DNA of 64,000 bases. Origin: Cyclobacteriaceae bacterium (GTDB taxonomy: Bacteria > Bacteroidota > Bacteroidia > Cytophagales > Cyclobacteriaceae). The stretch is from positions 1,922,001 to 1,986,000 of the forward strand of contig JABFRS010000001.1 in the NCBI GenBank assembly GCA_013141055.1. The letters run 5' to 3'. Below are positions 1-7,975 of this stretch, in pieces. The position numbers were made by a program, and so were the translations under genes. Below the pieces are notes generated by a model that saw only the letters and a program-made list of their open reading frames with translations, was not told where the DNA came from and did not search any database. Position 1 is the stretch's first letter. Each line of letters begins with the position of its first letter.

Positions 1-1
1 C

Positions 2-1594
2 AAACAAATTGAACTTGCTTTCAACTCATCCACCAACGTTGCATTAACACTCAGCACATACATCGGTATGGGCGACTGGAGAATGTTGTTCCTGACACGC
101 GATCGCATAAAGACTGTAACACCGGAAGATGTTTTGCGTGTAGCAGCGACTTATCTTAAACCAGACAATCGTACTACCGGAGTATTCATTCCAACAGAGA
201 AACCAAGTCGTTCTGAAATACCTGCGATTCCCGATGTGGATGCAATGGTAAAAGATTATAAAGGAAACGCTGCCGTAGCATCCGGCGAAGCATTTGATCC
301 AGCTCCTGCCAACATTGAATCAAGAACAACCAAGACAGAGCTTCCTAATGGTATGAAGCTTGCTCTTCTTCCAAAAAAGACACGCGGTGAATCTGTTGAA
401 GGTCGCATCACGTTGCGTTTTGGTGATGAAAAGTCATTAGCAAATAAAGGAACCGCCGCAGAGTATGCAGCAGCTCTTTTAAACAAAGGAACATCCAAGC
501 ATACACGTCAGCAGATCAAGGATGAATTCGATCGTCTGAAAGCAAATGTTTTTATCGGAGGTTCCGCTAATCAGGCTTTTATAAACATCACTACCACCCG
601 TCCTAATCTGATGGAGGCAATGAAGCTTGTGGTGGAAGTACTGAAAGATCCAATCTTCCCAGCAGACGAGTTTGAAAAATATAAAAACGAGCAGCTTGCG
701 CAGATCGAGGCCAACCGCAGCGAACCTCAGGCAATTGCCTTTGTTAAGATTCAAAGACATATGAATCCATGGCCAAAGAGTGATCCACGCTACACCTCTA
801 CTTTTGACGAGGACGTTGCTGATATCAAAGCTCTGACATTGGATGAAGTAAAGAAATTCTATAAGGATTTCTACGGAGCTTCCAGTGCGACCATGTCTAT
901 GGTTGGAGACTTTGATGCTACAGAGGTCAAAAACTTTGTAACACAATCATTCGGCATGTGGAAAAATCCTCAGCCTTTCTCACGATTACCTGGAAAGGTA
1001 TTCCCTGTCACTACTGCAAATGAGTCAACTGAAACACCTGATAAGGCAAATGCCTTCTTCGTGGCTGGTTATGTGTTTGATCTGAGAGATGACAATGCTG
1101 ATTACCCTGCGTTGGTACTTGGCAATTACATGCTGGGTGGTGGATTTCTGAATTCAAGACTTGCTGTTCGCATTCGTCAGAAAGAAGGACTAAGCTATGG
1201 CGTGGGTTCACAGTTTACCGCAAGCTCATTGGATGCTGTTGCCAACTTCCAGGCATTTGCAATCTATGCTCCAGAAAATGTGGTGAAGCTGGAAGCAGCA
1301 TTTAAAGATGAAATGACTAAACTGGTTACTGATGGCTTTACAGCTGAAGAGGTTACCGCAGCCAAATCAGGCTGGACACAAAATCGTTCTGTCAATCGTT
1401 CACAGGATGGTGGCCTTGCCGGAACTTTAAACAACTATCTCTATGTCAAGCGCGATCTTATGTGGGATGAAAGTCTTGAAAAGAAAGTAATGGATTTGAC
1501 ACCTGAGCAGGTAAATGCTGCTATGAAAAAATGGATCAACTATGACAAGATCAATATTTTCAAGGCAGGAGATTTTGCAAAAATCAAGAAGTAA
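2..1594 (+). CDS. M16 family metallopeptidase (insulinase-like), 5' end missing
   Basis: The reading frame is open from base 2, so the gene begins before the window; about 530 C-terminal residues are visible. It is the second half of a two-domain M16 zinc peptidase: the start covers the end of the first half (linker rich in Pro/Ser), and the rest is the second, catalytically inactive half. No HxxEH zinc motif is present here, as expected, since that motif lies in the N-terminal half. The substrate-contact Arg/Tyr segment (RQKEGLSYGVGS) is present near visible residue 390. M16 proteins of this size in Bacteroidota are usually periplasmic and process peptides. It is followed by a clear terminator at 1622-1652. 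The family call is firm; the substrate is unknown. Confidence 0.9.
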   Translation, partial: KQIELAFNSSTNVALTLSTYIGMGDWRMLFLTRDRIKTVTPEDVLRVAATYLKPDNRTTGVFIPTEKPSRSEIPAIPDVDAMVKDYKGNAAVASGEAFDPAPANIESRTTKTELPNGMKLALLPKKTRGESVEGRITLRFGDEKSLANKGTAAEYAAALLNKGTSKHTRQQIKDEFDRLKANVFIGGSANQAFINITTTRPNLMEAMKLVVEVLKDPIFPADEFEKYKNEQLAQIEANRSEPQAIAFVKIQRHMNPWPKSDPRYTSTFDEDVADIKALTLDEVKKFYKDFYGASSATMSMVGDFDATEVKNFVTQSFGMWKNPQPFSRLPGKVFPVTTANESTETPDKANAFFVAGYVFDLRDDNADYPALVLGNYMLGGGFLNSRLAVRIRQKEGLSYGVGSQFTASSLDAVANFQAFAIYAPENVVKLEAAFKDEMTKLVTDGFTAEEVTAAKSGWTQNRSVNRSQDGGLAGTLNNYLYVKRDLMWDESLEKKVMDLTPEQVNAAMKKWINYDKINIFKAGDFAKIKK

Positions 1595-1621
1595 CGACCA
1601 GCGTCAGAAAATAAAAAGAGA

Positions 1622-1652
1622 AGAGCCTTGGGAAACCAGGGCTCTTTTTTTT
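1622..1652 (+). terminator. Rho-independent terminator after M16 peptidase
   Basis: AGAGCCTTGG (1622-1631) pairs with CCAGGGCTCT (1636-1645) around a GAAA tetraloop with one G-T wobble, followed by a run of eight T. It sits 27 bases after the M16 stop codon. Confidence 0.9.
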
Positions 1653-1710
1653 GTCGCAATTGACCCTCTATTTCGTCGCTTTGAACCAAATAAACCTCAA
1701 ATTCAATTGA

Positions 1711-1718
1711 TATGTTTG
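1711..1718 (+). promoter_or_regulatory. Candidate -7 promoter box for SRPBCC gene
   Basis: TATGTTTG matches the Bacteroidota sigma-70 -7 consensus TAnnTTTG and lies 36 bases before the ATG at 1755, downstream of the M16 terminator. No convincing -33 TTTG is seen at the expected distance, so the call rests on the -7 box and its position. Confidence 0.35.
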
Positions 1719-1754
1719 TATGGTAAACGAGGAACAAAACATAAAAAACATATT

Positions 1755-2180
1755 ATGGAAACAACATCAAAAAATGCAATTACTGTAGAGGCAACCGTGA
1801 AAGCACCGGTAGAAAAAGTTTGGAAATTGTGGTCGGAACCAAATCATATTATGAAATGGAATAGCGCCTCCGATGACTGGCATACTCCAGCGGCAGAGAA
1901 TGATCTGCGCACAAATGGAAAATTTAAATCAACTATGGCCGCACGTGATGGCAGCATGAGCTTTGATTTTGAAGGAGTGTACTCCAATGTAGTTCCTCAT
2001 AAAGTGATTGAATATGGAATGGGTGACGGAAGAAAAGTAAAGGTGACATTCGCTTCCAATGGAAATGAAACAAAGGTTGTAGAAACTTTTGATCCGGAAT
2101 CAATCAACTCCGTAGAAATGCAGCGCGGTGGATGGCAGGCAATATTAAATAGTTTCAAGAAATACGCGGAAGCGAATTAA
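1755..2180 (+). CDS. SRPBCC / AHSA1-like domain protein
   Basis: A 141-residue single-domain protein. The N-terminus (ITVEATVKAPVEKVWKLWSEPNHIMKWN) is the typical opening strand and helix of the START/Bet v1-like SRPBCC fold, and the C-terminal helix with GGWQAILNSFKKY is typical of the AHSA1 (activator of Hsp90 ATPase homologue 1-like) branch. Such proteins bind small hydrophobic ligands or act in stress responses; no catalytic residues can be assigned. The ATG at 1755 is chosen because the upstream in-frame extension runs back through the M16 terminator and has no domain similarity. It ends convergent to the VOC gene. No ligand can be inferred. Confidence 0.85.
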   Translation: METTSKNAITVEATVKAPVEKVWKLWSEPNHIMKWNSASDDWHTPAAENDLRTNGKFKSTMAARDGSMSFDFEGVYSNVVPHKVIEYGMGDGRKVKVTFASNGNETKVVETFDPESINSVEMQRGGWQAILNSFKKYAEAN

Positions 2181-2188
2181 GGAAGAGA

Positions 2189-2239
2189 TTGAATAGATGA
2201 AAGCCGATTCTCAAAGAGATTCAGCTTTCATCTATTCAA
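2189..2239. terminator. Long inverted repeat between convergent genes, probable bidirectional terminator
   Basis: A 24-bp stem with two mismatches: left arm 2189-2212, AAA loop 2213-2215, right arm 2216-2239. The outer 16 bp (TTGAATAGATGAAAGC) are perfectly complementary. It lies between the stop of the SRPBCC gene (2180) and the stop of the minus-strand VOC gene (2272). The T tract is poor, so termination is inferred from the stem and position. Confidence 0.65.
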
Positions 2240-2271
2240 TTAAAAAGAGTTGCTTTAAATTATCAGCAATA

Positions 2272-2775
2272 CTAACTTTTTCCATTAAACGCATCTTCCA
2301 GTTTCGCAATATTCATCTTTTTCATTTTCATAAAAGCCTCTGTGACACGATCAACTTTCTTCTGATCTTTGTCGGCCATCATTTCATCAAGAATTGCCGG
2401 TGATACCTGCCACGATAATCCGAATTTATCTTTTAGCCAACCACATTGCTGTGAATCTTTATCGCCACCCGGGGTAAGCTTATCCCAGTAGTAATCAATT
2501 TCCTCCTGGTTCTTGCAGCTTACTATGAAAGAGATGGATTCATTGAATTTAAAAAGCGGCCCTCCGTTGAGGGCGAGAAATTTCTGTCCTTCGATTTCAA
2601 ACTCAACTGTCATTACAGAGCCCTCCGGCATTTTGTGCTGATCATATCCTGCTTTACTGTAATATGAAATCCTGCCAAGTTTTGAATTCTTAAAAATAGA
2701 GACATAATACTTTGCCGCTTCTTCTGCCTGTTTCTCAAACCAAAGATTTGGAGTTATTTTTTGAATCGTTGCCAT
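2272..2775 (-). CDS. VOC family protein (PhnB-like)
   Basis: A 167-residue protein of the PhnB-type vicinal oxygen chelate group. It starts with the family signature (TPNLWFEKQAEEAAKYYVSIFKN), carries LALNGGPLFKFNESISFIVSC in the middle, and CGWLKDKFGLSWQVSP near residue 115, all characteristic of these glyoxalase-fold proteins. Members form dimers of beta-alpha-beta-beta-beta modules; many have no known substrate and some lack the full metal-binding set. The gene stands alone on the minus strand, convergent with the SRPBCC gene and divergent from the secreted protein at 2984. No regulatory role can be assigned. Confidence 0.88.
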   Translation of the reverse strand: MATIQKITPNLWFEKQAEEAAKYYVSIFKNSKLGRISYYSKAGYDQHKMPEGSVMTVEFEIEGQKFLALNGGPLFKFNESISFIVSCKNQEEIDYYWDKLTPGGDKDSQQCGWLKDKFGLSWQVSPAILDEMMADKDQKKVDRVTEAFMKMKKMNIAKLEDAFNGKS

Positions 2776-2983
2776 GTTAGTCTGGTTTATGTTAATACTA
2801 GTACTGGGGATTCTGATCTACATTTTCATGACATTTCTTTCATCCATAAAGGATTCAAAACATAATTGAATCTCACTTATTGAAACGTTATGACCCCTAA
2901 TACTCTCACAAAAGTTGCGCCATGACCCAGCTACGGTCTTTTATTTTATAATTAATATCTTTAACCTATTCATTAAACACCCT

Positions 2984-3970
2984 ATGAGAAAGATTCTTGC
3001 TTTGATCCTGTTTGGCATTTCGATAACTGTGCTGTATGCTCAGCCTGTGCCGTATCGCAATGTGGTTCCTGTAAATATTGAAGAGATTCAATATCCGAAT
3101 CGCATGGGCAATACCACGTCTTCACAACCTCAAAAGGGAACTGTTAAATTGAAGGACGGGTCTTCTGTCTCCGGTAAAATTACTTTCTTCAAAAAGAAAG
3201 AAGTTTTCGAAAGAGTAAAGGTCAACACCGGAGAAGACAAAAAAGAGATCCTGGCAACAGATATTACCAGCATCATGTTGGATCCAAAAATCTATGAGGG
3301 CAAGTATCCCAATGACTTCAAAAAACCTGAGAAGAATTTTCAACGTGGATACATCGTTCTTCCAACAGGAGCAAAAGTTACTGGCAAGGTCGCTCAATTG
3401 AGAGACTTCTCTGATTATGATTTCTTTGTATATAATATAATGTTTCTCCCTGATGGCTCAGAAGTAGCATCTTCGTTCAAGGGCGGTCGAATTGCAGAGT
3501 TTGGTCAGGAAATAAATGGAACCATGCAGGTGTGGGACGGATATGTTGATGGCTATCTCCTTAGGATGACAGACGGTCGCTATAGATTGAGCCGCAATCC
3601 TTATTCAAAAACAAAAAATGAATTCTTCACCTCATTAAAAAACAGTGTGACCGATTCATTGGCTAAAGGTGCGGCACAGGCAGCCTTAACCAAGAGTATT
3701 CAGGATGGACAAAATTTAAATGAGTCAATTGAGAATTCAGTCAATGCAGGATCTGCGGTGAGTGAAGTTCTCGGTCAGGTGGAGATCAACAAAAAAGAGT
3801 ATCTGATTTTTGATACAAAGAATAACACAGTCGTGTCTGTAACAAAAGATGCGTTTCCTGGATACGCTCAAAGTCTTCTGCAGAATTGTAATGCTTCGAT
3901 CTCTAAAGATCTGATGACATGGGACAAGGCCGTTGAGTTTTTCAATGCATTGAATGCCGCCTGCAAGTAG
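2984..3970 (+). CDS. Secreted hypothetical protein
   Basis: 328 residues with an N-terminal signal peptide (MRKILALILFGISITVLYA, probable cleavage before QPVP). The ATG at 2984 is chosen because it opens the signal peptide; an earlier in-frame start would put 23 extra residues before it. The mature part contains two similar beta-rich stretches, each around a Gly-rich phrase (GTVKLKDGSSVSGKITF near residue 50 and GYIVLPTGAKVTGKV near 125), suggesting an internal repeat of about 75 residues. No catalytic motif is recognised. It probably acts in the periplasm or on the surface. A bidirectional terminator follows. I cannot assign a family. Confidence 0.75.
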   Translation: MRKILALILFGISITVLYAQPVPYRNVVPVNIEEIQYPNRMGNTTSSQPQKGTVKLKDGSSVSGKITFFKKKEVFERVKVNTGEDKKEILATDITSIMLDPKIYEGKYPNDFKKPEKNFQRGYIVLPTGAKVTGKVAQLRDFSDYDFFVYNIMFLPDGSEVASSFKGGRIAEFGQEINGTMQVWDGYVDGYLLRMTDGRYRLSRNPYSKTKNEFFTSLKNSVTDSLAKGAAQAALTKSIQDGQNLNESIENSVNAGSAVSEVLGQVEINKKEYLIFDTKNNTVVSVTKDAFPGYAQSLLQNCNASISKDLMTWDKAVEFFNALNAACK

Positions 3971-3993
3971 CCGGATTTTAAACTAAAAATAAA

Positions 3994-4018
3994 AGAGACT
4001 TACATCAGTCTCTTTTTT
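3994..4018. terminator. Terminator between convergent genes
   Basis: AGAGACT (3994-4000) and AGTCTCT (4007-4013) pair around TACATC, followed by six T. On the opposite strand the stem is followed by a T-rich stretch too, so it can serve both the secreted protein gene and the minus-strand YihY gene. Confidence 0.88.
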
Positions 4019-5036
4019 ATGCCTTATCAGCTTTTGCTGTTCTGGGTTTCAATCTCTTCTTCTCACGCTTATGCTGTTCAATAGCTTCCAGCTTTTGTCC
4101 GTAGTGAAGACTTGCGTTAATCTCATAGCCAAATAATAAAACCACTGTGAGGAGTTGTATCCACACCATCAACGCTATCAGTGCACCGATGGAACCATAG
4201 ACTTTATTATAGCTCCCGAAATTTGTGATGTAAAAAGAAAAGCCATAGGAAATCGCAAGGCAGGTAAGTGTGGCAATAAAAGATCCAATGGAAAAGAATT
4301 TCCAATTGTAATGTACGGCAGGTCCCCAGTAGTAAATGAACGATACAGCAAAAAAGAATACAATAAAGATGACGATAAAGCGAAGGCTGAAAAGTCCATA
4401 TAAAGACAGTGTATCCATCTTCATATTGCTATAGTCTGACAATTGATGGGTGACTCTGTCAAGAGCAACCTGTCCTATGATTAACAAGAACACCGCTAAG
4501 AAGAGAACGATCGCTAATAATAATGTAAGGCCGGTTGCCGTAAGCCTCATGCGAATGAACCCACGATTCTCAACCGTTTTGTAACAGGCATTGAAAGACC
4601 GCATCAAGGCCATCATTCCGTTGGTTGCCAGGTAAAGTGCAAATACAAAACCAAAGGTCAGAAGTCCGCCACGTTGTTTGCTTAAGATATCAGTAACGGT
4701 GCCTGATACTACCTCATACATGCTGGAGGGCATATAATCACTCAAGAATAACATGATTCCGTCCGTAGTAATCGCGGGAAAATATGTTGATATATATGGT
4801 ATCAGCGTGAAGAGGAAGATGATGGTTGGAAAAATCGCCAGGATAAAATTATAAGCAACGCCATTAGCGCGATCCATTATCTCATCTTCCTGAATATTGA
4901 ATAGAAATATCTTGAAGAATTTGTAGAGAGAAAGATGATGATTGCCTCTCCCCTTGATCTTTATTTTTTTTAGCCATGTCCGGCTGGTGCGGGCGGACGG
5001 GACTTGTAAGATGCGTTTGCGGTAACTGTACTTCAT
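4017..5036 (-). CDS. YihY/UPF0761 family inner membrane protein
   Basis: 339 residues. After a basic N-terminal segment of about 50 residues comes the family signature (DRANGVAYNFILAIFPTIIFLFTLIPYI), followed by about six hydrophobic segments and a charged, Lys/Arg-rich C-terminal tail. This is the YihY (formerly BrkB / ribonuclease BN misannotation) family of integral membrane proteins of uncertain function. The gene follows the thioesterase and mltG on the minus strand with a 15-bp gap, so the three probably share a transcript. The long basic N-terminus could be trimmed by a later start, but the chosen ATG is the first after the thioesterase stop. Confidence 0.88.
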   Translation of the reverse strand: MKYSYRKRILQVPSARTSRTWLKKIKIKGRGNHHLSLYKFFKIFLFNIQEDEIMDRANGVAYNFILAIFPTIIFLFTLIPYISTYFPAITTDGIMLFLSDYMPSSMYEVVSGTVTDILSKQRGGLLTFGFVFALYLATNGMMALMRSFNACYKTVENRGFIRMRLTATGLTLLLAIVLFLAVFLLIIGQVALDRVTHQLSDYSNMKMDTLSLYGLFSLRFIVIFIVFFFAVSFIYYWGPAVHYNWKFFSIGSFIATLTCLAISYGFSFYITNFGSYNKVYGSIGALIALMVWIQLLTVVLLFGYEINASLHYGQKLEAIEQHKREKKRLKPRTAKADKA

Positions 5037-5051
5037 ACTTCCGCCTGCAAG

Positions 5052-5456
5052 TTAGAAATAAGGGGCTAATACTGTCTGGAAGGCTTCCGGCGGACGACAT
5101 GGGCGGCCGGTTCGCTGGTTGACAAACGCGAGGAGTGTTTCGCCTTTATGTATGAGTTTCTGTTGCTCGTTGAATATCTCATAATGAAACCGGATCCTGA
5201 CGGAGGGTTTTTCAGGAATTGTTACGATTACCTTAAGCAATTCATCATACAGCGCAGGAGCCAGAAACTCAGAATGATTCTCCAGCACAGGCATGATAAT
5301 TCCCATCGCTTCCATCTCTTTATAAGTGAGGCCTAACTGACGAAGCGCTTCTACCCTTGCTACTTCATAGTAAGAAGCGTAGTTACCATAATACACATAC
5401 TGCATCTGGTCTGTCTCGCTGTAACGCACCCGGATGAGAGTCTCGGTTTTGTACAT
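5052..5456 (-). CDS. Acyl-CoA thioesterase, YbgC/FadM hot-dog family
   Basis: 134 residues, the normal length of a single hot-dog domain. The N-terminal motif (RYSETDQMQYVYYGNYASYYEVARVEALR) contains Asp16 in the place of the catalytic Asp of YbgC-type thioesterases, then the usual Tyr/Gly-rich turn. The enzyme hydrolyses acyl-CoA (or acyl-ACP) thioesters in the cytoplasm; the chain length preferred cannot be read from sequence. The start codon overlaps the stop of mltG (TAATG), so translation is probably coupled. Association with an envelope enzyme is common but its meaning here is inference. Confidence 0.9.
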   Translation of the reverse strand: MYKTETLIRVRYSETDQMQYVYYGNYASYYEVARVEALRQLGLTYKEMEAMGIIMPVLENHSEFLAPALYDELLKVIVTIPEKPSVRIRFHYEIFNEQQKLIHKGETLLAFVNQRTGRPCRPPEAFQTVLAPYF

Positions 5457-6517
5457 TACTTGTTCTTCTTTCTTAATGCCGCACCCTTTTTTATTTCAAT
5501 GGTCAGAGCGTTTTGATATTTCGTAGCGTTTATATTATGCTCACGAAGGTTGGTAGCAAAGTTATGATAGCCTGAAAAATCTTCACGGGCACACATATAT
5601 ATGTATTTACTTTTCTCATAGTTGAGTACCGCATCCAGATTTGATATATCGGGCATGTTGATTGGCCCTGGAGGAAGTCCCGCGTACTTATAAGTGTTGT
5701 ATTTTGAATCAACTTCTTTGTGAACATTCAACACACGCTTGATTGCAAAATCACCAAGAGCATATTTCAAAGTTGGATCAGCCTGCAGAGGGATATCTGC
5801 TTTCAATCGGTTAATATAAAGTCCGGCTACTCTGGGGGCTTCGTCTACTTTGATTGTTTCGGCCTGAACAATGGATGCGAGAATTGAAACTTCAATTGGC
5901 TTCATTCCAATAGCAACTGCTTTTGCTTTTCTTTCTGCAGTCCAGAATTTTACATACTCCTGATGCATGCGCTCAACTAAATCGGCAGGCACGACATTAA
6001 AATAAACCTGATAAGTATTGGGGATGAACATGGAAAGGATGTTGGCATCCGTGAATCCTTCCTTATTGGTTGAAATAAAATCCTCCAAAGCATCTTCAAA
6101 CTCTTCTTCTGAAACTCCTGTGTCTTTTGTTATCTTTTCATAAAGTTCCGGCAGCAATCTTACATTCGTGAAAGTCACATTGATCGGCTCACGTCTTCCA
6201 CCCATCAGCGCATTGATCGCTGCGAGATTGGTCATGTTATGACGAAGCATGTATCGTCCTGGCTGAATCTTTCTGTCAAAGTTTTTTAGTCTTGCCAGAA
6301 AACTGAATGAGACCATATCATTTACAACTCTTTGTTCACCAAGATCTTTCAGCACCTGACGATAACTTGTTCCGGAGCTAATGACAAACAAGCGATCTGT
6401 TCCGTCCACCAGAATATTAGGTGTATAGACAATCTGATAGAAGTAAAAGGAGAATGATATGAGAAGCATGGAGCCGACCAGATATGCCGCCAGCTTTATT
6501 TTAGGTATTTTTTCCAT
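5456..6517 (-). CDS. mltG: Endolytic murein transglycosylase MltG
   Basis: 353 residues. One N-terminal transmembrane helix (about 10-30) anchors the protein in the inner membrane; a LysM-like region is followed by the YceG domain. The catalytic Glu lies in the motif SILASIVQAET (Glu220), followed by the conserved RVAGLYINRL and the phrase ADPTLKYALGD. The C-terminus has YKYAGLPPGPINMPD, another family signature. MltG cleaves nascent glycan strands and so sets their length. It is the first gene of a three-gene minus-strand unit (mltG, thioesterase, YihY). The divergent gene on the other side is the YciO/Sua5 protein. Confidence 0.96.
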   Translation of the reverse strand: MEKIPKIKLAAYLVGSMLLISFSFYFYQIVYTPNILVDGTDRLFVISSGTSYRQVLKDLGEQRVVNDMVSFSFLARLKNFDRKIQPGRYMLRHNMTNLAAINALMGGRREPINVTFTNVRLLPELYEKITKDTGVSEEEFEDALEDFISTNKEGFTDANILSMFIPNTYQVYFNVVPADLVERMHQEYVKFWTAERKAKAVAIGMKPIEVSILASIVQAETIKVDEAPRVAGLYINRLKADIPLQADPTLKYALGDFAIKRVLNVHKEVDSKYNTYKYAGLPPGPINMPDISNLDAVLNYEKSKYIYMCAREDFSGYHNFATNLREHNINATKYQNALTIEIKKGAALRKKNK

Positions 6518-6594
6518 CGGGGATCAAAAATAGTGAAAGTAGGCAAGAAGTTGAGAACGAAACGAAGTAACCCGGACGGGAATTCCGAACTCCC

Positions 6595-6602
6595 TATCTT
6601 TG
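6595..6602 (+). promoter_or_regulatory. Candidate -7 box almost touching the start codon
   Basis: TATCTTTG matches TAnnTTTG. Its last base is only six bases before the ATG at 6609, so a transcript starting at the usual distance would have almost no leader. A -33 element is not evident. Confidence 0.4.
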
Positions 6603-6608
6603 TGATTC

Positions 6609-7223
6609 ATGCAAGCTGAATTAATCAAAATACATCCCGACAATCCAGAGCCACGCAAGATCAAGCACGCGGTGGAAATTCTTCAAAATGATGGCATCAT
6701 TGTTTACCCTACGGATACCATTTACGGGATTGGTTGTGATCTTTTCAATAGAAGAGCGGTTGAGCGACTTTGTAAGATTCAAAATGTAAAGCCTCAAAAG
6801 CTAAACCTCTCTTTTATTTGTTCTGACTTGAGTCACATTTCAGAATTCGTGACGCGCATCGAAACACCCGAATTCAAAATTCTTAAAAGAACTTTGCCAG
6901 GACCTTTCACATTTATCTTCGAATCAAGCAGTCTCGTTCCAAAAATTCTTGGTGTTAATAAAAAGACTGTGGGGATACGTGTTCCAAAACATAACATTCC
7001 GTTGGAGATCGTTAAGTTATTGGGCAACCCACTTATTACTTCATCCATAAAAGATGATGATCAGATAAAAGAGTACACTACTGATCCCGAAGAAATCTTT
7101 GATGACTTTAAAAACCTGGTAGATCTTGTCATTGATGGAGGGCCTGGCGGAAACGTTCCATCAACTGTAATTGATTTTACTTCCGGAGAACCTGTCGTAA
7201 CAAGAGGGAGCTATGAATTATAA
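6609..7223 (+). CDS. YrdC/Sua5 family protein, YciO type (threonylcarbamoyl-AMP synthase-like)
   Basis: 204 residues, one YrdC domain. The pattern ([78 protein letters not shown]) follows the YciO branch closely. TsaC/Sua5 enzymes make threonylcarbamoyl-AMP from threonine, bicarbonate and ATP for the t6A37 modification of tRNA; YciO members have weaker or uncertain activity. The KxR/SxN substrate-binding region appears as KPQKLNLSF. The gene is followed after three bases by the WbqC gene. Whether it is the cell's main t6A enzyme depends on whether a long Sua5 is encoded elsewhere. Confidence 0.88.
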   Translation: MQAELIKIHPDNPEPRKIKHAVEILQNDGIIVYPTDTIYGIGCDLFNRRAVERLCKIQNVKPQKLNLSFICSDLSHISEFVTRIETPEFKILKRTLPGPFTFIFESSSLVPKILGVNKKTVGIRVPKHNIPLEIVKLLGNPLITSSIKDDDQIKEYTTDPEEIFDDFKNLVDLVIDGGPGGNVPSTVIDFTSGEPVVTRGSYEL

Positions 7224-7226
7224 GTT

Positions 7227-7856
7227 ATGAGTTCGGTACTGATTGAACTTCACCTTCTTCCTTCAATAGAATACTTCTGCACCATTGAATCGGTCGATGA
7301 AATCATCGTCGAAAAGAATGAAAACTTTATCAAGCAAAGCTTCCGAAATCGTTGCTACATTCTCACATCACAAGGACCGGATCGATTGACAATTCCATTA
7401 ATAGCGGATCATAAAAAAGTTATGATCACAGACGTGAAAATAGATTACACTTCCCGATGGCAAGCAAGGCTTTGGAAGACGTTGGAATCTGCTTACGCCA
7501 AGTCACCTTTCTTCGAGCATTACGCCGATGATCTGAAAAGGGAATTGTTTTTTGAGCACACCTATTTATATGATCTGAATACCCGACTCCTGTCAATGTG
7601 TCTGCAATGGTTGCGGTGGAATAAGATAATCTCAGAAAGTATGTCGTACGAAAAATATACATCTGAGGGGGTCATCGATATGAGAAACGTCATTTCAGCC
7701 AAAAAGGACTTTTCGCAGAGGGAAATCTACCTTCCTCAATCCTACCAGCAGGTTTTTGGCAGTAACTTTGCTTCCAACCTAAGCCTTATCGACCTGGTGT
7801 TCTGTGAGGGTCCCGGAGCTGCGGCCCTTGTAAAAGCTTCTCACAAGAAAAATTGA
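7227..7856 (+). CDS. WbqC family protein
   Basis: 209 residues. The N-terminus (IELHLLPSIEYFCTIESVDEIIVEKNENFIKQSFRNRCYI), the phrase LTIPLIADHKKVMITDVKIDY, and WQARLWKTLESAYAKSPFFEHYADDL are hallmarks of WbqC, a small family found in O-antigen and other glycan loci and often as a lone chromosomal gene in Bacteroidota. The His-Tyr-Asp segment near residue 95 (EHYADD) is the most conserved part. It has no proven reaction. It starts three bases after the upstream gene, so the two are cotranscribed. No glycan genes lie nearby. Confidence 0.88.
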   Translation: MSSVLIELHLLPSIEYFCTIESVDEIIVEKNENFIKQSFRNRCYILTSQGPDRLTIPLIADHKKVMITDVKIDYTSRWQARLWKTLESAYAKSPFFEHYADDLKRELFFEHTYLYDLNTRLLSMCLQWLRWNKIISESMSYEKYTSEGVIDMRNVISAKKDFSQREIYLPQSYQQVFGSNFASNLSLIDLVFCEGPGAAALVKASHKKN

Positions 7857-7975
7857 ACAAATAAAAGTGAACTTGTGTTTTGTCTTTAATCGGTAAACGA
7901 TTGCAGGCTAACACCCAGTTGGATTTGAGTCATCATCAACTTACATTTATAATTCACTAAAAAGAGGAGACACGC

